DNA of 64,000 bases from Streptomyces sp. S.PB5 (GCF_030403745.1 NZ_JAQMWP010000005.1:186001-250000); one strand, 5' to 3'; numbered from the stretch's first letter, positions 1-10,889 are shown. Translations and numbers: made by a program. Notes: a model not told the origin generated them from the sequence alone.

Positions 1-557
1 TCGTCCTTGCCGTCGTCGCCGGACGAGGAGGCGTACCAGACGCCGCCGCCGATGATCAGGGCGACCGCCACGACCGCCGCGATGATGATCGCCAGCTGCG
101 CGTTGATCTTCCGTCCGCCGCCCGTCGGCCCGCCGGGCTGTGCGTGCAGCGGCACGGTCGGCTGCTGGTACCCGTAACCGGGCTGCTGGCCATAGGGGTT
201 GGGCTGCTGACCGTAGGGGTTCGGCTGCTGGGCGTAGGTGTCCGGCTGCGGCTGGCCGTAGCCGCCGGGCTGCTGCCCGTACGGGTTCTGCGGCTGGCCG
301 GGATGGCCGTACCCCTGCTGCCCCGGAGGGGCCTGCGGGGGCGGCGGTGTCTGCGGGGCGCCTTGCGGCGGCGGGGGCGCCTGGGGGTAGCCGTAACCGG
401 GCTGCGGCTGCTGGGCCGGGGGCTGCGGCGGCGGCTGCGGCGCGCCGAAGCCGGGCTGCTGCGGAGCCGGCGGCTGCTGCGGCGGCTGGTCCTGCGGTGG
501 GCCGAAACCTCCCCCGGGCGGGGGCTGGTTGGGCGGCGGGGGCGGCGGCTGGGTCAT
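1..557 (-). CDS. Pro/Gln/Tyr-rich membrane protein, C-terminus cut by window edge
   Basis: The reading frame starts at an ATG at 557 and runs off the left edge, so only about 185 residues are visible. The first ~140 residues are low-complexity Pro/Gln/Gly/Tyr sequence with recurring NPYGQQP-type blocks, followed by a basic GGGRKI segment and one hydrophobic helix (about residues 150-172). The stretch then becomes Ser/Asp-rich, as expected just outside the membrane. The opening residues MTQPP and the overall plan match the gene immediately upstream (612-2411), so the two look like tandem paralogues. The missing C-terminus is probably an extracytoplasmic domain, perhaps a PQQ-like propeller as in the neighbour, but that cannot be seen. 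Only about 54 bases separate it from the stop of the upstream gene, so one transcript is likely. Confidence 0.8.
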   Translation of the reverse strand, partial: MTQPPPPPPNQPPPGGGFGPPQDQPPQQPPAPQQPGFGAPQPPPQPPAQQPQPGYGYPQAPPPPQGAPQTPPPPQAPPGQQGYGHPGQPQNPYGQQPGGYGQPQPDTYAQQPNPYGQQPNPYGQQPGYGYQQPTVPLHAQPGGPTGGGRKINAQLAIIIAAVVAVALIIGGGVWYASSSGDDGKD

Positions 558-611
558 GACGCGGGTACCTCGGAACTGGGGACGACGGCGGGAACGTACG
601 GGGGCGGCGGG

Positions 612-2411
612 CTACTTGCCGTAGGCGAGCATCAGCTTCTCCTGCGACTCGTCGCTGCCGCTCAGCCGTGTGGTGGAGAGGTAGAAGCGACCGCCGGTCC
701 AGTCGATGGCCTTGGAGTAGAAGCCGTCCTCGATGTCGGCGATGCCCGCCGGGTTCTGCAGGAGCTTCACGGGCTTGTGGTCCGAGCCGCCCGTCGTGAG
801 GGAGACGACCTGGCCGCCCGCGTCGTAGGACGGCTCGACGTACGCGATGAGCTTGCCGTTCTCGATCTTCATCGGGAGCATCGACTCGTCCGCCGGGGAC
901 TTGACGCGCCACTTCTCCTTGCCGTTGGCGAGGCTGATCGCCACGATCTCGTTGGCCGAGCCGGTGGCCTCGGTCGGCAGGTAGAGGGTGTCGGCGTCGG
1001 CGACCGCGCCGGTGCAGCCCGTCAGGTCACGCGCGAAGATCGCCCAGTCGCAGGCGGGGGCGAAGTCCTCGTCCACGCCGACCTGGGAACGGACCTTGCC
1101 GCTCGCGGTGAACGCGGCGATGTTCCAGGTGTCCTTGTCCTCGTTGGTGGCGTACACGACGAGCGGGTCGACGGAGTAGGCGCGCGCGACCCGCCAGCCC
1201 TTGTCGTAGGCGAAGGTCCACTTGGCCTTGCCGGTCGCCGGGTCCAGCTCCTGGACCTCGTCGTGCTCCTTGTCACCGCCGGCGTCGCAGGAGGAGACGA
1301 CGATCAGCTTGGGACCGCCCGCGAAGGCGCTCGGGAAGCAGGCGTTGCCGTACTTCGCCTTGTCGAACAGCTTCTTTCCGGTCTCGACGTCGTAGGCCAC
1401 ACCGGACATCGAGCGGCCGACCATCAGGGTCTTGCCGGTGATGGAGAGCTCGATCTGCAGGGTGCTGTCGAAGAGATCGCCGTCGGCGACCTCGGCGGTC
1501 CAGCCCTTGGCGCCGGTGTTGAGGTCGATCTCCTGGAGCTTGTTGCACTCCGCGCGGTCGCTGCTGCCGCTCATGTAGGCGACGACGATCTTGTCGGCGG
1601 CCGTCTTCTGCGAGCTGGCCGCACAGATCTTCTGGTCGAAGGTGATCGGTTCCCAGGCGGGCTTGCCGTCGGCGACGTTGTAGGCGAAGAGCTGCTTGTA
1701 CGCCGCCTTCACCGCGGTCTTGTCGGTGATCCACATACCGGGGGCGTCGGCGCCGTTGCCCGGCGCGTCGGGGGCGTCCTTGTACCAGAGCACCTTCGAC
1801 TCGCCTGCCTTGCGGCCCTCGTTGAGGTCCGTCTGCTCCTCGCCGCCGCCACCGTCGCCGTACCCGGGGTTGACCGGGTCGTCGGAGGCGGACGGCTTGG
1901 TGCCGCCGCTCTCCTGGGCGACCGGCTTCTTCGGGTCCTCGTCGCCGCCCGCGACCGCCCACACGGTGCCGCCGACCACCAGCAGACCGGCGACGGCCGC
2001 GGCGATGGCGAGGGCGGGCTTGCCCTTGAAGGGGTTGCGCGAGCCGGACGGCGGGGTGCCGGGGGCACCGGGGAACTGCGGCTGGGGCGGGTAGCCGTGA
2101 CCGGGCTGGCCGTAGGGGCCCGGCTGCTGGGGCTGTCCGTACGGTCCGGGCTGGGCGTAGGGGCCGGACTGCTGCGGCTGGGCGTAGGGGCCCGGCTGCG
2201 GCTGCGCGTACGGACCCGGCTGCTGCGGCTGGCCGTACGGACCGGCGGGCGGCTGCTGCGGGTAGCCGTAACCGGGCTGCTGCGGCGGTGTCGACGGCGG
2301 ACCCTGCGGTGGCGGCGGCGTCTGCGGCGGGCCCGCGGGAGGTGGCGGCGCGCCGAATCCCCCCTGCGGCGGCTGGTCCTGCGGTGCTCCAAAACCGGGC
2401 GGCTGGGTCAT
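612..2411 (-). CDS. Membrane-anchored PQQ-like beta-propeller protein with Pro/Gln/Tyr-rich N-terminus
   Basis: 599 residues. Residues ~1-125 are a disordered tail of repeated GPYAQPQ and GPYGQP blocks. One transmembrane helix follows (~131-155, ALAIAAAVAGLLVVGG), then a Ser/Asp/Gly linker, then an exported domain to residue 599. That domain carries PQQ/YVTN-type blades: Asn/Ala-Thr/Asn-Gly-Lys turns followed by Trp, as in GAKGWTAEV, GKAKWTFAYD and GKEKWRV. Such propellers bind partners or ligands rather than being PQQ enzymes by default, so no enzymatic activity is inferred. The ATG start has a good ribosome site (GAGGGGGAA). The gene is the likely first member of a two-gene unit with the truncated paralogue downstream. 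Function unknown; a surface sensor or scaffold role would be inference. Confidence 0.85.
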   Translation of the reverse strand: MTQPPGFGAPQDQPPQGGFGAPPPPAGPPQTPPPPQGPPSTPPQQPGYGYPQQPPAGPYGQPQQPGPYAQPQPGPYAQPQQSGPYAQPGPYGQPQQPGPYGQPGHGYPPQPQFPGAPGTPPSGSRNPFKGKPALAIAAAVAGLLVVGGTVWAVAGGDEDPKKPVAQESGGTKPSASDDPVNPGYGDGGGGEEQTDLNEGRKAGESKVLWYKDAPDAPGNGADAPGMWITDKTAVKAAYKQLFAYNVADGKPAWEPITFDQKICAASSQKTAADKIVVAYMSGSSDRAECNKLQEIDLNTGAKGWTAEVADGDLFDSTLQIELSITGKTLMVGRSMSGVAYDVETGKKLFDKAKYGNACFPSAFAGGPKLIVVSSCDAGGDKEHDEVQELDPATGKAKWTFAYDKGWRVARAYSVDPLVVYATNEDKDTWNIAAFTASGKVRSQVGVDEDFAPACDWAIFARDLTGCTGAVADADTLYLPTEATGSANEIVAISLANGKEKWRVKSPADESMLPMKIENGKLIAYVEPSYDAGGQVVSLTTGGSDHKPVKLLQNPAGIADIEDGFYSKAIDWTGGRFYLSTTRLSGSDESQEKLMLAYGK

Positions 2412-2466
2412 CAGCGCGTTCCCCCTCGTTCACTGATTTTTAGCCACGCCCTGAGGTACGTAACGG

Positions 2467-2495
2467 CTCAGAGTCGTACTCAGAAAGTTCTCAGA
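2467..2495. promoter_or_regulatory. Three phased CTCAGA direct repeats upstream of the propeller gene
   Basis: CTCAGA occurs at 2467-2472, 2479-2484 and 2490-2495, spaced 12 and 11 bases apart, about one helical turn. They lie 56-84 bases upstream of the ATG at 2411, where an operator or promoter element would be expected. On the gene's own strand the motif reads TCTGAG. No regulator is identified. Confidence 0.4.
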
Positions 2496-2529
2496 CGGCT
2501 CTTTCTATCACTCGGGACTGACAGCGAAC

Positions 2530-2569
2530 CGGGCCGATCACCCCCTGTACCCAAGGGAGGACCGGCCCG
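2530..2569 (-). terminator. Hairpin after the ABC-F gene
   Basis: CGGGCCG (2530-2536) and CGGCCCG (2563-2569) form an inverted repeat just past the ABC-F stop codon at 2602. The 26-base loop is long, so this is a modest candidate for a factor-independent terminator. Confidence 0.4.
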
Positions 2570-2601
2570 TGATGCCACCGTTATCCGCCTTCACGCACCC
2601 T

Positions 2602-4404
<1,803 letters not shown>

Positions 4405-4477
4405 TACGCTCCTGCCCGGGGGCTGTGCTCGACATGCGGCTCCGCCGCGGGGGTCAGCCTCCCAGCCTAATGTGCGC

Positions 4478-4505
4478 CGGTCGGTGACCGATCCCGCGGC
4501 GGATC
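4478..4505 (-). terminator. Hairpins after the amidase gene
   Basis: Two adjacent short inverted repeats lie just past the amidase stop at 4514: CGGTC-ggt-GACCG (4478-4490) and GATCC-cgcggc-GGATC (4490-4505). They are plausible terminator stems in the 109-base gap before the ABC-F start. Confidence 0.4.
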
Positions 4506-4513
4506 ACCGCAGA

Positions 4514-5629
4514 TCAGCGGGCTGCGGCCGCGCGGATCTCGCCGAGCAGGTCGTACATGACCTGGCCGGGGCACTCGGTGGTGAAGTAGTCGCGGTGGCC
4601 GCCGATGGTGTTCGTGTCCTTCTTCGAGCCGTTGACGGGGTTCACATAGGTGACCCTCGCCTCGGGGTCGAGGCCCTTGAACCGGCATATCACCTTGATC
4701 AGCCGGGTCAGGGACGCCTTGGCCGCGTCCGTGGGGCCGTTCTCCGTGAGCGTGCCGATGAGGGCGATGCCGAGGGCGCCGGAGTTGTAGCCCACGGAGT
4801 GGAAGCCGGTGACGAGGTCGCCGTCCGGGTCGAAGGCGGGGATGCCGTCGTCGCCGGAGTAGCGGCCCTCGTAGACGGTGCCGGACTCGTCGATGAGGAA
4901 GTGGTAGCCGATGTCGCCCCAGTCGTTGGTGATCGCGTGCAGCTCGTAGATCGCGCGTACCGTCGCGGCGGGGTCGGGATCGTTGTTCGGCGTGGCGGTG
5001 TGGTGGACCGTGATGATCTGCAACGGGTAGTACTTCTCGGGCGAGTTGACCTTGCCGTCCTTGTACCGCTTGGACTCGTCGGCGCCCCACGCCGGGCGGG
5101 AGAGGTAGCGCACCCCACGCACGCGTGTCGGCTCGCTGGGCACCTGGAAGGTGCGGCCGGGGCCGTCGGTGACATCGATCGCCAGCGAGGCCACGTCGGA
5201 CACTCCGCCCGACGCCTTCACCTCATAGGCGGTGGCGTTCTGGGCCGCCACCAGCGCGCTGCCCCCGTCCTCGACGGCCGAGCAGCCCGCGGTCACGGTC
5301 TGCCAGTCACCGTCCGCGAGGCGGATCGCGGCGCCGTCCTCCGCGCCGGACCAGCGCACCCCGACGTAGGAGGCGGCGAAGGCGGTGGTGACCTCGCCGG
5401 TACCGGTGGCGGCCTCGGTCCGGGTGGCGGGGAACTTCTCCGGGGTCGTACCGGAGGAACCGGTGCCGTCTCCGTCACCGGAGCCGGAGTCGGAGCCTGA
5501 GTCGGTGGCCGCGAAGACCGCCGGGGTCACGGCGGCCGCGCCGGCCACGGCAGCGGCGGCACCGATCACGCCACGACGGGACAGAGAGCGCTTGCGACGG
5601 TGGGACGGGGTGGGGGGTTGTTCGGACAC
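4514..5629 (-). CDS. Tat-exported PGRP-domain N-acetylmuramoyl-L-alanine amidase
   Basis: A secreted peptidoglycan amidase of the Amidase_2/PGRP fold, expected to cut the bond between MurNAc and the stem peptide. The N-terminus has a twin-arginine motif (SLSRRGVIG) and an Ala-rich signal helix ending near AVFA. The C-terminal ~180 residues hold the catalytic domain with zinc ligands in VHHTA, GGHRDY and TECPG and the active-site Tyr in GDIGYHF. The middle (~60-170) is an exported module typical of Streptomyces PGRP proteins. I prefer the GTG at 5629, which has GAAAGGCAAGG just upstream; a GTG ten codons earlier (5659) has no ribosome site. A perfect -35-like TTGACA on this strand (5718-5713) lies upstream. 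A role in cell-wall turnover is inferred from the fold. Confidence 0.9.
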   Translation of the reverse strand: MSEQPPTPSHRRKRSLSRRGVIGAAAAVAGAAAVTPAVFAATDSGSDSGSGDGDGTGSSGTTPEKFPATRTEAATGTGEVTTAFAASYVGVRWSGAEDGAAIRLADGDWQTVTAGCSAVEDGGSALVAAQNATAYEVKASGGVSDVASLAIDVTDGPGRTFQVPSEPTRVRGVRYLSRPAWGADESKRYKDGKVNSPEKYYPLQIITVHHTATPNNDPDPAATVRAIYELHAITNDWGDIGYHFLIDESGTVYEGRYSGDDGIPAFDPDGDLVTGFHSVGYNSGALGIALIGTLTENGPTDAAKASLTRLIKVICRFKGLDPEARVTYVNPVNGSKKDTNTIGGHRDYFTTECPGQVMYDLLGEIRAAAAR

Positions 5630-5705
5630 GGACGTGCCTTGCCTTTCAAGGGGGGTCACTCGACAGGCGCCGCGCGGCGTTCGGCATGACGGACGCCGTG
5701 TGGCG

Positions 5706-5719
5706 CTTGAAGTGTCAAG
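5706..5719 (-). promoter_or_regulatory. TTGACA box inside an inverted repeat upstream of the amidase
   Basis: CTTGA-agtg-TCAAG forms a perfect 5+5 inverted repeat at 5706-5719. On the minus strand it contains TTGACA (5718-5713), the -35 consensus. No clear TANNNT lies 17-18 bases downstream, so it could be an operator rather than a simple promoter. Confidence 0.35.
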
Positions 5720-5794
5720 TGACCCTAGGGGCCCTTGGTTTCCCTCACGTACTACTTTTCCGATACTTGGTGTGGAGATAGCGCGAAGACATGG

Positions 5795-7786
5795 TCACGC
5801 CCCGGCAGCGCCGAATCCCGGCCGCTGCTGCGGGATCAGTGCCGCGGCCGGCGCCAGCCCGCGGCCGCCGAAGGCCTGTTCGCCCACCGGCATGTCGTCC
5901 CGCATCAGCGCCTCGGGGATGAGGACCGCCGCGGTGACACCGCCGTTCGGCGAGGCCCGCAGCTCGACCCTGAGGCCCTGCCGGTCGCGCAGCCGGTTGA
6001 CCACGAACAGACCGATCTGCTTGGCGTCCAGGAGGTCGACCTTCTCGGACTGGATCTTGCTGTTGGCCTCCGCGAGGGCCGCCTCGTTCATGCCGAAGCC
6101 GCTGTCCTCGATCTCGATGAGGACACCGTCGCGCATCCGGGCCGCGCGCAGCTGCACCTTGGTGCTGGGCGGCGAGAACGCCGAGGCGTTCTCGACGAGT
6201 TCGGCGAGCAGATGGATGACGTCGGCGACCGAGCCGCCCACCACGGACACCTTCGGCACCGCCCAGATCTGTACCCGGGGCGAGTTCTCGATCTCGGCGA
6301 CCGCGGCCCGCAGTACGTCCGCCAGCGGGATCGGGTCCCGCCAGCCACGGCCGGGCGCGATGCCGGACAGGATGAGCAGGGACTCCGAGTGACGGCGCAT
6401 CCGGGTCGCCAGGTAGTCGACGCGGTACAGGTCCTGGAGCTCGTGCGGGTCCTGCTGCCGGTGCTGCATGCCCTCCAGCAGGTCCAGCTGGCGGTGCAGC
6501 AGCACCTGGCTGCGGCGCGCGAGGCTGACGTACACGCCGGAGATGCCGCTGAGGAGTTCGGCGCGCTCGGAGGCGGCCTTGAGGGCGGCACGCTGGACGG
6601 CGGTCAACGCGGTGCCCACCTGGGCGAGTTCATCACCGACGAGACGCCGCAGGGGAGCCTCGGCGTCGATGTCGACGCCCTGGCCGGCGTGCAGCTTCCG
6701 CATGGCCTGCGGCAGCCGGCGGCCGGCCACCTCCAGGGCGTCGTTGCGCAGGTCGAGCAGTTCGACGATGAGACCGCGCCCGACGAGGACCGACACCAGC
6801 AGCGACAGCAGCACACCGACCAGACCCAGCACCACGGCCACACCGGAGGCCCCGAGGGTGTTCCAGCCGAACGGGTCGGCCTTCGCGGTCGCCCCCGTAC
6901 CGGCGGCGGCCTCGGCAGCGCTCAGGTCCTTCAGGACCCCGGCCGACGCCGAGTCCCATCCGGCGAGCAGTCCCGACGACACCGCTGAGGAACCCGGCCC
7001 GGCGCTCTGCACCCGGTTCTCGACCGCCTGCAGCTTCGCGTACCGGTCACCGGAGAGGATCTCCTCGTACGCCGCCTGGTGCTCGGGCTTGAGGTCGTCG
7101 GCCGCCGGCTGCAGCAGCTGCCGCTGTGTGGCGACGGCCCCGACGAACTGCGCGTACTCCTGCCGGGTCAGCTTCCCGGCGGTCTCGCCGGCCGCCAGCA
7201 GCGCCTGCTCCTGCGCCAATGCCTCCCGCGCGTGGGCGAGTTCCAGCACCACGCGCGCGTCGGAGGCGGCGTCGGTGCTCTGGTCACCGGTCAGCCCGCC
7301 CGCCACCGAGAAGGCGTCCGCGATGACCGCCGAGTACTTCGTGTACGCCACGGAGGGCTTCTGGGCCGCCTGCGCCCGCAGTCGGTCTAGCCCACCGGCC
7401 TCGCTCTTCAGTGTGTCGAGCCGCTCGGGCAGGCTCGAGTCGAGCAACGCCGCGTCCGAGCTGGAGGCGTTGATGCCGTCGAGCAGGGCCGCGGCCGCCC
7501 TGTCGGTCGCCTTGGCGGTCGTCTTTCCGGCGGCGCGGTCGCCCGGGTCCCGCATCACGGCGACCCGCTCGTTCTGCAGCGCGTCGACGAACTCGCCGAC
7601 CGGGGTGAGCAGTTCGGCGTTGACGTCCTTGGCGCGCTCGGCGTCGCCGATGCCGGACGCGGTGGTCACCGCGGCGAAACCCCACAGCGCCATCAGGGAC
7701 ACGATGGGCAGCATCAGCAGCGAGACGATCTTCGCCCGGACGGATCTGGGCCGGAGTCTGCCGGTCGTGGTGCGGAGAAGGCGCAT
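5795..7786 (-). CDS. Nitrate/nitrite-sensor-type membrane histidine kinase (CvnA-like)
   Basis: 663 residues. The basic N-terminus and first helix (~21-43) are followed by a long helical extracytoplasmic region of the NIT sensing type, a second helix near residues 312-342 (VLGLVGVLLSLLVSVLVG), a HAMP-like linker and a C-terminal HATPase domain. The N box (LAELVENASAF, ~530) and G box (DSGFGMNE, ~562) are intact. Proteins of this build head Streptomyces conservons, where a roadblock protein, DUF742 and a small GTPase follow; here none follow, so it is an orphan kinase or acts with distant partners. The ATG at 7786 is chosen because GAGG precedes it; the frame stays open for 80 codons upstream but has no ribosome site there. 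Confidence 0.88.
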   Translation of the reverse strand: MRLLRTTTGRLRPRSVRAKIVSLLMLPIVSLMALWGFAAVTTASGIGDAERAKDVNAELLTPVGEFVDALQNERVAVMRDPGDRAAGKTTAKATDRAAAALLDGINASSSDAALLDSSLPERLDTLKSEAGGLDRLRAQAAQKPSVAYTKYSAVIADAFSVAGGLTGDQSTDAASDARVVLELAHAREALAQEQALLAAGETAGKLTRQEYAQFVGAVATQRQLLQPAADDLKPEHQAAYEEILSGDRYAKLQAVENRVQSAGPGSSAVSSGLLAGWDSASAGVLKDLSAAEAAAGTGATAKADPFGWNTLGASGVAVVLGLVGVLLSLLVSVLVGRGLIVELLDLRNDALEVAGRRLPQAMRKLHAGQGVDIDAEAPLRRLVGDELAQVGTALTAVQRAALKAASERAELLSGISGVYVSLARRSQVLLHRQLDLLEGMQHRQQDPHELQDLYRVDYLATRMRRHSESLLILSGIAPGRGWRDPIPLADVLRAAVAEIENSPRVQIWAVPKVSVVGGSVADVIHLLAELVENASAFSPPSTKVQLRAARMRDGVLIEIEDSGFGMNEAALAEANSKIQSEKVDLLDAKQIGLFVVNRLRDRQGLRVELRASPNGGVTAAVLIPEALMRDDMPVGEQAFGGRGLAPAAALIPQQRPGFGAAGA

Positions 7787-7892
7787 GGTGGTACCTCGGT
7801 TGTGAAGAATGCCGGTGCGTGGGGGCGCCGCTTCAGGGGCGCGGGGCTGGGTCGGTCCGCGGCTCCGCCGCGTGGGTGGGACCAGCCATGAC

Positions 7893-7930
7893 GGACCCGC
7901 GGACGCCGGGTTTTCGGGCGCCGCGGGTCC
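7893..7930 (-). terminator. Strong hairpin after the MHYT gene
   Basis: GGACCCGCGG (7893-7902) pairs perfectly with CCGCGGGTCC (7921-7930), and inner CGCC/GGCG pairs extend the stem past one bulged base. It lies 11 bases past the MHYT stop and separates it from the kinase gene. Confidence 0.7.
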
Positions 7931-7940
7931 TTTGGCGCTC

Positions 7941-8720
7941 TCAGGCCGTGGCCAGCTCGACCTCGCGGAGAATCTCCGCGGCGACGGCCGACTCGTGCCG
8001 CCTACCGGTGGGCGACAACGCCACATACGCGGCGGCCAGGAACAGGAACGACCCGAGCACCACGGCCAGCGGGAAGATGAACTCGGTCGGCGTCGCCCCG
8101 GGCAACCCCGCGCTGCTCGGCGCGAGTTCGATGCTCACGGCGTACATCGCGGTGTAGTGCATGCTGCTCACCGCGAGTCCCATGACCAGCGCGGCGAGGA
8201 CCGCGAGCACGCCACCGCGCACGATGAGCGTGAGCGTGAGCGCCGCCGTGGCCGCGACGACGGCGATGGCGACGGACGCGATCACGAGCCTGGGGTCGTA
8301 GTTGACCTCACCGTGCAGATTCAGCGCGGCCATGCCCGTGTAGTGCATGGCCGCGACACCGATGCCGGTGCCGAGTCCGCCGAACACCACCGACGTCACA
8401 CGGGACTTGCCGTATCCCGCGGTGAAGACGCCCGCCGCGACCACACCGATGGACATCAGCAGGCTGAGCACGGTGAGCGGGACGTCGTATCGAATGGGTG
8501 TGCCCTCGACGGTGAAGCCCAGCATCGCGATGAAGTGCATGGTCCAGATGCCGGAGCCGATGGCGACGGAGGCGAGCAGCAGCCAGTTCCGTTTCGAGGC
8601 GCCGTCGGCCTCTAGCGCCCGGAGGGTGCAGCGCAGTCCTAGTGCCGAACCGACGCACGCCATGACATAGGAAAGGACGGGGGTGATCCAGCCGGCGCTG
8701 AAATGGTCCATGTGACCCAT
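7941..8720 (-). CDS. MHYT-domain integral membrane sensor
   Basis: 259 residues, about seven transmembrane helices. Three copies of the MHYT signature are visible (MHFIAML, MHYTGMAAL, MHYTAMYAV). In this family the Met/His residues are thought to bind copper and to sense a diatomic gas or redox state. Unlike many homologues there is no GGDEF/EAL or kinase domain after the membrane part, so it is a stand-alone sensor that must signal through a partner; the histidine kinase next door is a possible one (inference). The ATG at 8720 has a strong GAGAGGAAA ribosome site; the open frame extends 47 codons further but without support. Confidence 0.88.
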   Translation of the reverse strand: MGHMDHFSAGWITPVLSYVMACVGSALGLRCTLRALEADGASKRNWLLLASVAIGSGIWTMHFIAMLGFTVEGTPIRYDVPLTVLSLLMSIGVVAAGVFTAGYGKSRVTSVVFGGLGTGIGVAAMHYTGMAALNLHGEVNYDPRLVIASVAIAVVAATAALTLTLIVRGGVLAVLAALVMGLAVSSMHYTAMYAVSIELAPSSAGLPGATPTEFIFPLAVVLGSFLFLAAAYVALSPTGRRHESAVAAEILREVELATA

Positions 8721-8886
8721 GGGGGGATTTCCTCTCGCCCGCGGCGCCGGCGGGGGGTCGCAGCGCACACGAATACCGCCGGTTACAGAACCGGAGGTTG
8801 GCTGATCATGCCAGCCCTCCCCCATGGGACAGAGGCGGGCGAAAAGGACCATGGACCGCATTGGTGAACATTAAAGTACTGTGGCC

Positions 8887-8917
8887 TAGGTAACACCTGA
8901 CCTGCATGAATATGCAG
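8887..8917. promoter_or_regulatory. Two inverted repeats upstream of the MHYT gene
   Basis: CTGCAT-gaat-ATGCAG (8902-8917) is a perfect inverted repeat, and AGGT-aac-ACCT lies beside it at 8888-8898. A minus-strand TTGACT (8921-8916) overlaps the first repeat. The pair sits in the 252-base gap between the MHYT start and the ispE stop, where a control region for the MHYT gene is expected. Confidence 0.4.
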
Positions 8918-8972
8918 TCAACCCCTCGTTCGTGAAGAGTTCGGGAAGGTTCGGGAGAATGTCGGGAGACCG

Positions 8973-9881
8973 TCAGTTTCCAGCCACGACAGAGGCACCC
9001 GGCGCGGGCGCCGAAGCGGTCCGCACCGTGCGGCACGTCCCGGACGCCTTGAGCGCCTCGGCGACCTTCAGCGCCGACTCCGGATCCCGTGCGAGGAACG
9101 CCGTCGTCGGGCCGGAACCGGACACCAGCGCGGCGAGCGCACCGGCGCTGCGGCCGGCGGCGAGCGTGTCGGCGAGCTCCGGGAAGAGCGAAAGAGCGGC
9201 GGGCTGCAGGTCGTTGGAGACAGCCGCGGCGAGCGCGTCCGGGTCGCCCTTCGCGAGCGCGTCCAGCAACGGCTGCGAGGCGACCGGCTCGGGCACGTCG
9301 AGCCCCTCGGTCAGCCGGTCGAACTCCCGGAAGACGGCAGGGGTGGAGAGCCCGCGCCCGGCCATCGCGAACACCCAGTGGAAGGTCCCGCCGACGTCGA
9401 GCACCCGCAGCTTCTCTCCCCGCCCGGTCCCCAGCGCCGCCCCGCCCACCAGGCTGAACGGCACGTCACTGCCCAACTCGGCACAGATGTCGAGCAGTTC
9501 CTCACGGGAGGCGCCCGTGCCCCACAGGGTGTCGCAGGCGAGCAGCGCCCCGGCCCCGTCCGCGCTGCCGCCCGCCATGCCGCCGGCGACGGGGATGTCC
9601 TTGGCGATGTGGATGTGCACGGCCGGCTCGATCCCCCGGCGCCCGGCGAGGGCGATCGCCGCCCGCGCCGCCAGGTTCGTCACGTCGAGCGGCACCTGCG
9701 CGGCGTCCGGCCCCGCGCAGGTGATGCGCAGTTCGTCGGCCGGGGTGACCGTCACCTCGTCGTAGAGGCCGACCGCCAGGAAGACATTGGCCAGGTCATG
9801 AAACCCGTCGGGCCGAGCGGCGCCGACCGCGAGCTGGACGTTGACCTTGGCGGGGACACGGACGGTGACGGTGACGCTCAC
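8973..9881 (-). CDS. ispE: 4-diphosphocytidyl-2-C-methyl-D-erythritol kinase
   Basis: 302 residues. This GHMP-family kinase phosphorylates CDP-methylerythritol at the 2-hydroxyl in the MEP isoprenoid pathway. The N-terminal [13 protein letters not shown] motif and the glycine-rich ATP loop [19 protein letters not shown] (residues ~90-110) are characteristic, and the GSGPTTAFL motif near residue 270 completes the GHMP set. The ATG overlaps the stop of rsmA in an ATGA arrangement (9878-9881), so the two are translationally coupled. The rsmA-ispE pairing is widespread in actinobacteria. Downstream (8925-8972) I see only short TTCGGGA direct repeats, no clear terminator. Confidence 0.96.
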   Translation of the reverse strand: MSVTVTVRVPAKVNVQLAVGAARPDGFHDLANVFLAVGLYDEVTVTPADELRITCAGPDAAQVPLDVTNLAARAAIALAGRRGIEPAVHIHIAKDIPVAGGMAGGSADGAGALLACDTLWGTGASREELLDICAELGSDVPFSLVGGAALGTGRGEKLRVLDVGGTFHWVFAMAGRGLSTPAVFREFDRLTEGLDVPEPVASQPLLDALAKGDPDALAAAVSNDLQPAALSLFPELADTLAAGRSAGALAALVSGSGPTTAFLARDPESALKVAEALKASGTCRTVRTASAPAPGASVVAGN

Positions 9882-10780
9882 GGGCGGCTGGACTCCTCGT
9901 GGTCGGCAGGGCTCTCAAAGACGCGGTTCTCGGCGATACGGGCGAACTCCTCGACGGTCAGCGACTCCCCGCGCGCCTGCGGCGAGACCCCCGCGGCGAC
10001 GAGCGCGGCCTCGGCGGCGGCCGCGGAACCGGCCCACCCGGCGAGCGCGGCCCGCAGCGTCTTGCGGCGCTGGGCGAAGGCGGCGTCCACGACGGCGAAG
10101 ACCTCCTGCCTGGAGGCGGTGGTCTTGATCGGCTCGGCACGCCTGACCAGCGACACGAGCCCGCTGTCGACGTTCGGCGCGGGCCAGAAGACGTTCCGCC
10201 CGATCGCCCCGGCCCGCTTCACCTCGGCGTACCAGTTCGCCTTCACCGACGGCACGCCGTACACCCGCGACCCGGGCCCGGCGGCGAGGCGGTCGGCGAC
10301 CTCCGACTGCACCATGACGAGGGTCCGCTCGATGCTCGGGAAGGTTTCGAGCATGTGCAGCAGGACGGGCACGGCGACGTTGTACGGCAGGTTCGCGACC
10401 AGCGCGGTGGGCGCGGGGCCGGGCAGCCCGGTGACCTGCATGGCGTCCGAGTGCACCAGCGCGAACCGTCCGGCCCGGTCCGGCATGCGCGCCGCGATGG
10501 TGGCGGGCAGCGCGGAGGCGAGCACGTCGTCGATCTCGACCGCGGTGACCCGGTCCGCGACTTCGAGCAGCGCGAGGGTGAGCGACCCCAGCCCCGGCCC
10601 GACCTCGACGACCACGTCGTCCGGCCGGACATCTGCGACACGGACGATACGGCGCACCGTGTTCGCGTCGATCACGAAGTTCTGCCCGCGCTGCTTGGTC
10701 GGGCGCACACCGAGGACGTCCGCGAGCTCACGGACGTCGGCGGGGCCGAGGAGGGCGTCGGGGGTGGGGCTGCTGGTCAC
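9878..10780 (-). CDS. rsmA: 16S rRNA dimethyladenosine transferase
   Basis: KsgA/RsmA dimethylates two adjacent adenosines near the 3' end of 16S rRNA late in 30S assembly. The SAM-binding motifs are clear: [28 protein letters not shown], and the catalytic [10 protein letters not shown] place the start at the GTG at 10780 ([12 protein letters not shown]), matching Streptomyces homologues; a GTG 14 codons earlier gives an odd extension. Neither has a Shine-Dalgarno sequence, but TACCCT lies six bases before the chosen GTG, which fits a leaderless transcript. About 300 residues, normal for the family. The stop overlaps the ispE start by four bases. Confidence 0.95.
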   Translation of the reverse strand: MTSSPTPDALLGPADVRELADVLGVRPTKQRGQNFVIDANTVRRIVRVADVRPDDVVVEVGPGLGSLTLALLEVADRVTAVEIDDVLASALPATIAARMPDRAGRFALVHSDAMQVTGLPGPAPTALVANLPYNVAVPVLLHMLETFPSIERTLVMVQSEVADRLAAGPGSRVYGVPSVKANWYAEVKRAGAIGRNVFWPAPNVDSGLVSLVRRAEPIKTTASRQEVFAVVDAAFAQRRKTLRAALAGWAGSAAAAEAALVAAGVSPQARGESLTVEEFARIAENRVFESPADHEESSRP

Positions 10781-10786
10781 GGGACA

Positions 10787-10792
10787 AGGGTA
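10787..10792 (-). promoter_or_regulatory. -10-like hexamer for rsmA (candidate leaderless start)
   Basis: On the minus strand TACCCT (10792-10787) precedes the rsmA GTG by six bases and no ribosome site is present. Confidence 0.4.
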
Positions 10793-10889
10793 CGGGGCGC
10801 GGTCCGGACCGCCGTCCGCCACGGGGCGTCACGCCCGACGCCGCCCACGTCACGCTCCGCATCGCACACCGGCTTCTGACGTCGGCACG

